From NCBI GenBank assembly GCA_003225515.1, contig QIAK01000370.1, positions 1 to 5,348 on the forward strand: DNA of 5,348 nt. Direction: 5' to 3'. How positions within the stretch are numbered: the stretch's first letter is position 1; every line of letters begins with the position of its first letter. A program made the position numbers and the translations under genes. The notes under the pieces are model-generated. The model searched no databases. It saw only the letters and a program-made list of their open reading frames with translations, and was not told where the DNA came from. Shown here piece by piece: positions 5,294 through 5,348 of the stretch. The DNA comes from Acidobacteriota bacterium. GTDB lineage: Bacteria > Acidobacteriota > Terriglobia > Terriglobales > Acidobacteriaceae.

Positions 5294-5348
5294 AAACCTC
5301 ACTTGCGCGAATCCTCGGAATGTTTTTCTATAACTCCATGAAGATCGC
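5290..5348 (+). CDS. Possible start of a downstream gene (3' partial)
   Basis: GTG at 5290-5292 overlaps the TGA of the preceding gene (GTGA), and the frame stays open to the window edge for 19 codons (MKTSLARILGMFFYNSMKI). Two in-frame ATG codons at 5320 and 5338 are alternative starts; TATAAC (5329-5334) just before 5338 could instead be part of a promoter. Too little is visible to name a family. The stop/start overlap suggests translational coupling to the membrane protein upstream. Confidence 0.35.
   Translation, partial: MKTSLARILGMFFYNSMKI

Noticed and set aside
1..5348. CRISPR, insertion sequence, toxin-antitoxin, tRNA or phage attachment signals
   Set aside because: No spaced direct repeats, no transposase or integrase motifs, no cloverleaf-like sequence and no terminal inverted repeats with target duplications were seen by eye.

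Overview
This window looks like ordinary chromosomal DNA from a GC-rich Gram-negative-type bacterium. The best guess is an Acidobacteriota member (Koribacter/Terriglobia-like). That guess rests on the cold-shock protein sequence, the full-length PolX with a C-terminal PHP domain, C/G-rich third codon positions and sparse Shine-Dalgarno motifs. It is an impression from reading; no search was run. I see no tRNA, rRNA, CRISPR array, insertion sequence or attachment site.

Layout, left to right. Positions 1-224 hold the 3' end of a small membrane protein gene (+). It converges with, and overlaps by 32 bp, a minus-strand gene at 193-1113 for a Rossmann-fold protein of the DUF2520 family. A 79-bp divergent intergenic region with an 8-bp inverted repeat separates that gene from a Nudix hydrolase of the ADP-ribose pyrophosphatase type (1193-1807, +). 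Next is a cold-shock-domain protein (1969-2178, +), with a good sigma70-like promoter at 1865-1893 and a structured leader of about 70 nt. Positions 2179-2861 contain no recognised gene. They hold three short hydrophobic reading frames, each in a different frame, which are either small membrane proteins or the remains of one broken gene. A complete PolX-family DNA polymerase/3'-5' exonuclease follows (2862-4616, +; probable TTG start). Then comes a single-pass membrane protein of unknown function (4709-5293, +), whose stop codon overlaps a possible GTG start of a gene running off the right edge (5290-5348).

Functionally this is a mix of housekeeping and stress genes: nucleotide-pool hygiene (Nudix), an RNA chaperone (Csp) and DNA gap repair (PolX), plus poorly characterised proteins. 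Nothing shows that they form one system, and most appear to be separate transcription units. Only the last two share an overlapping stop/start. I found no convincing new multi-gene system. The points most worth checking are the cold-shock leader and its upstream hairpin, the -10-like hexamers placed exactly 6 nt before two start codons (possible leaderless mRNAs), the three-frame hydrophobic region upstream of polX, and the polX start.
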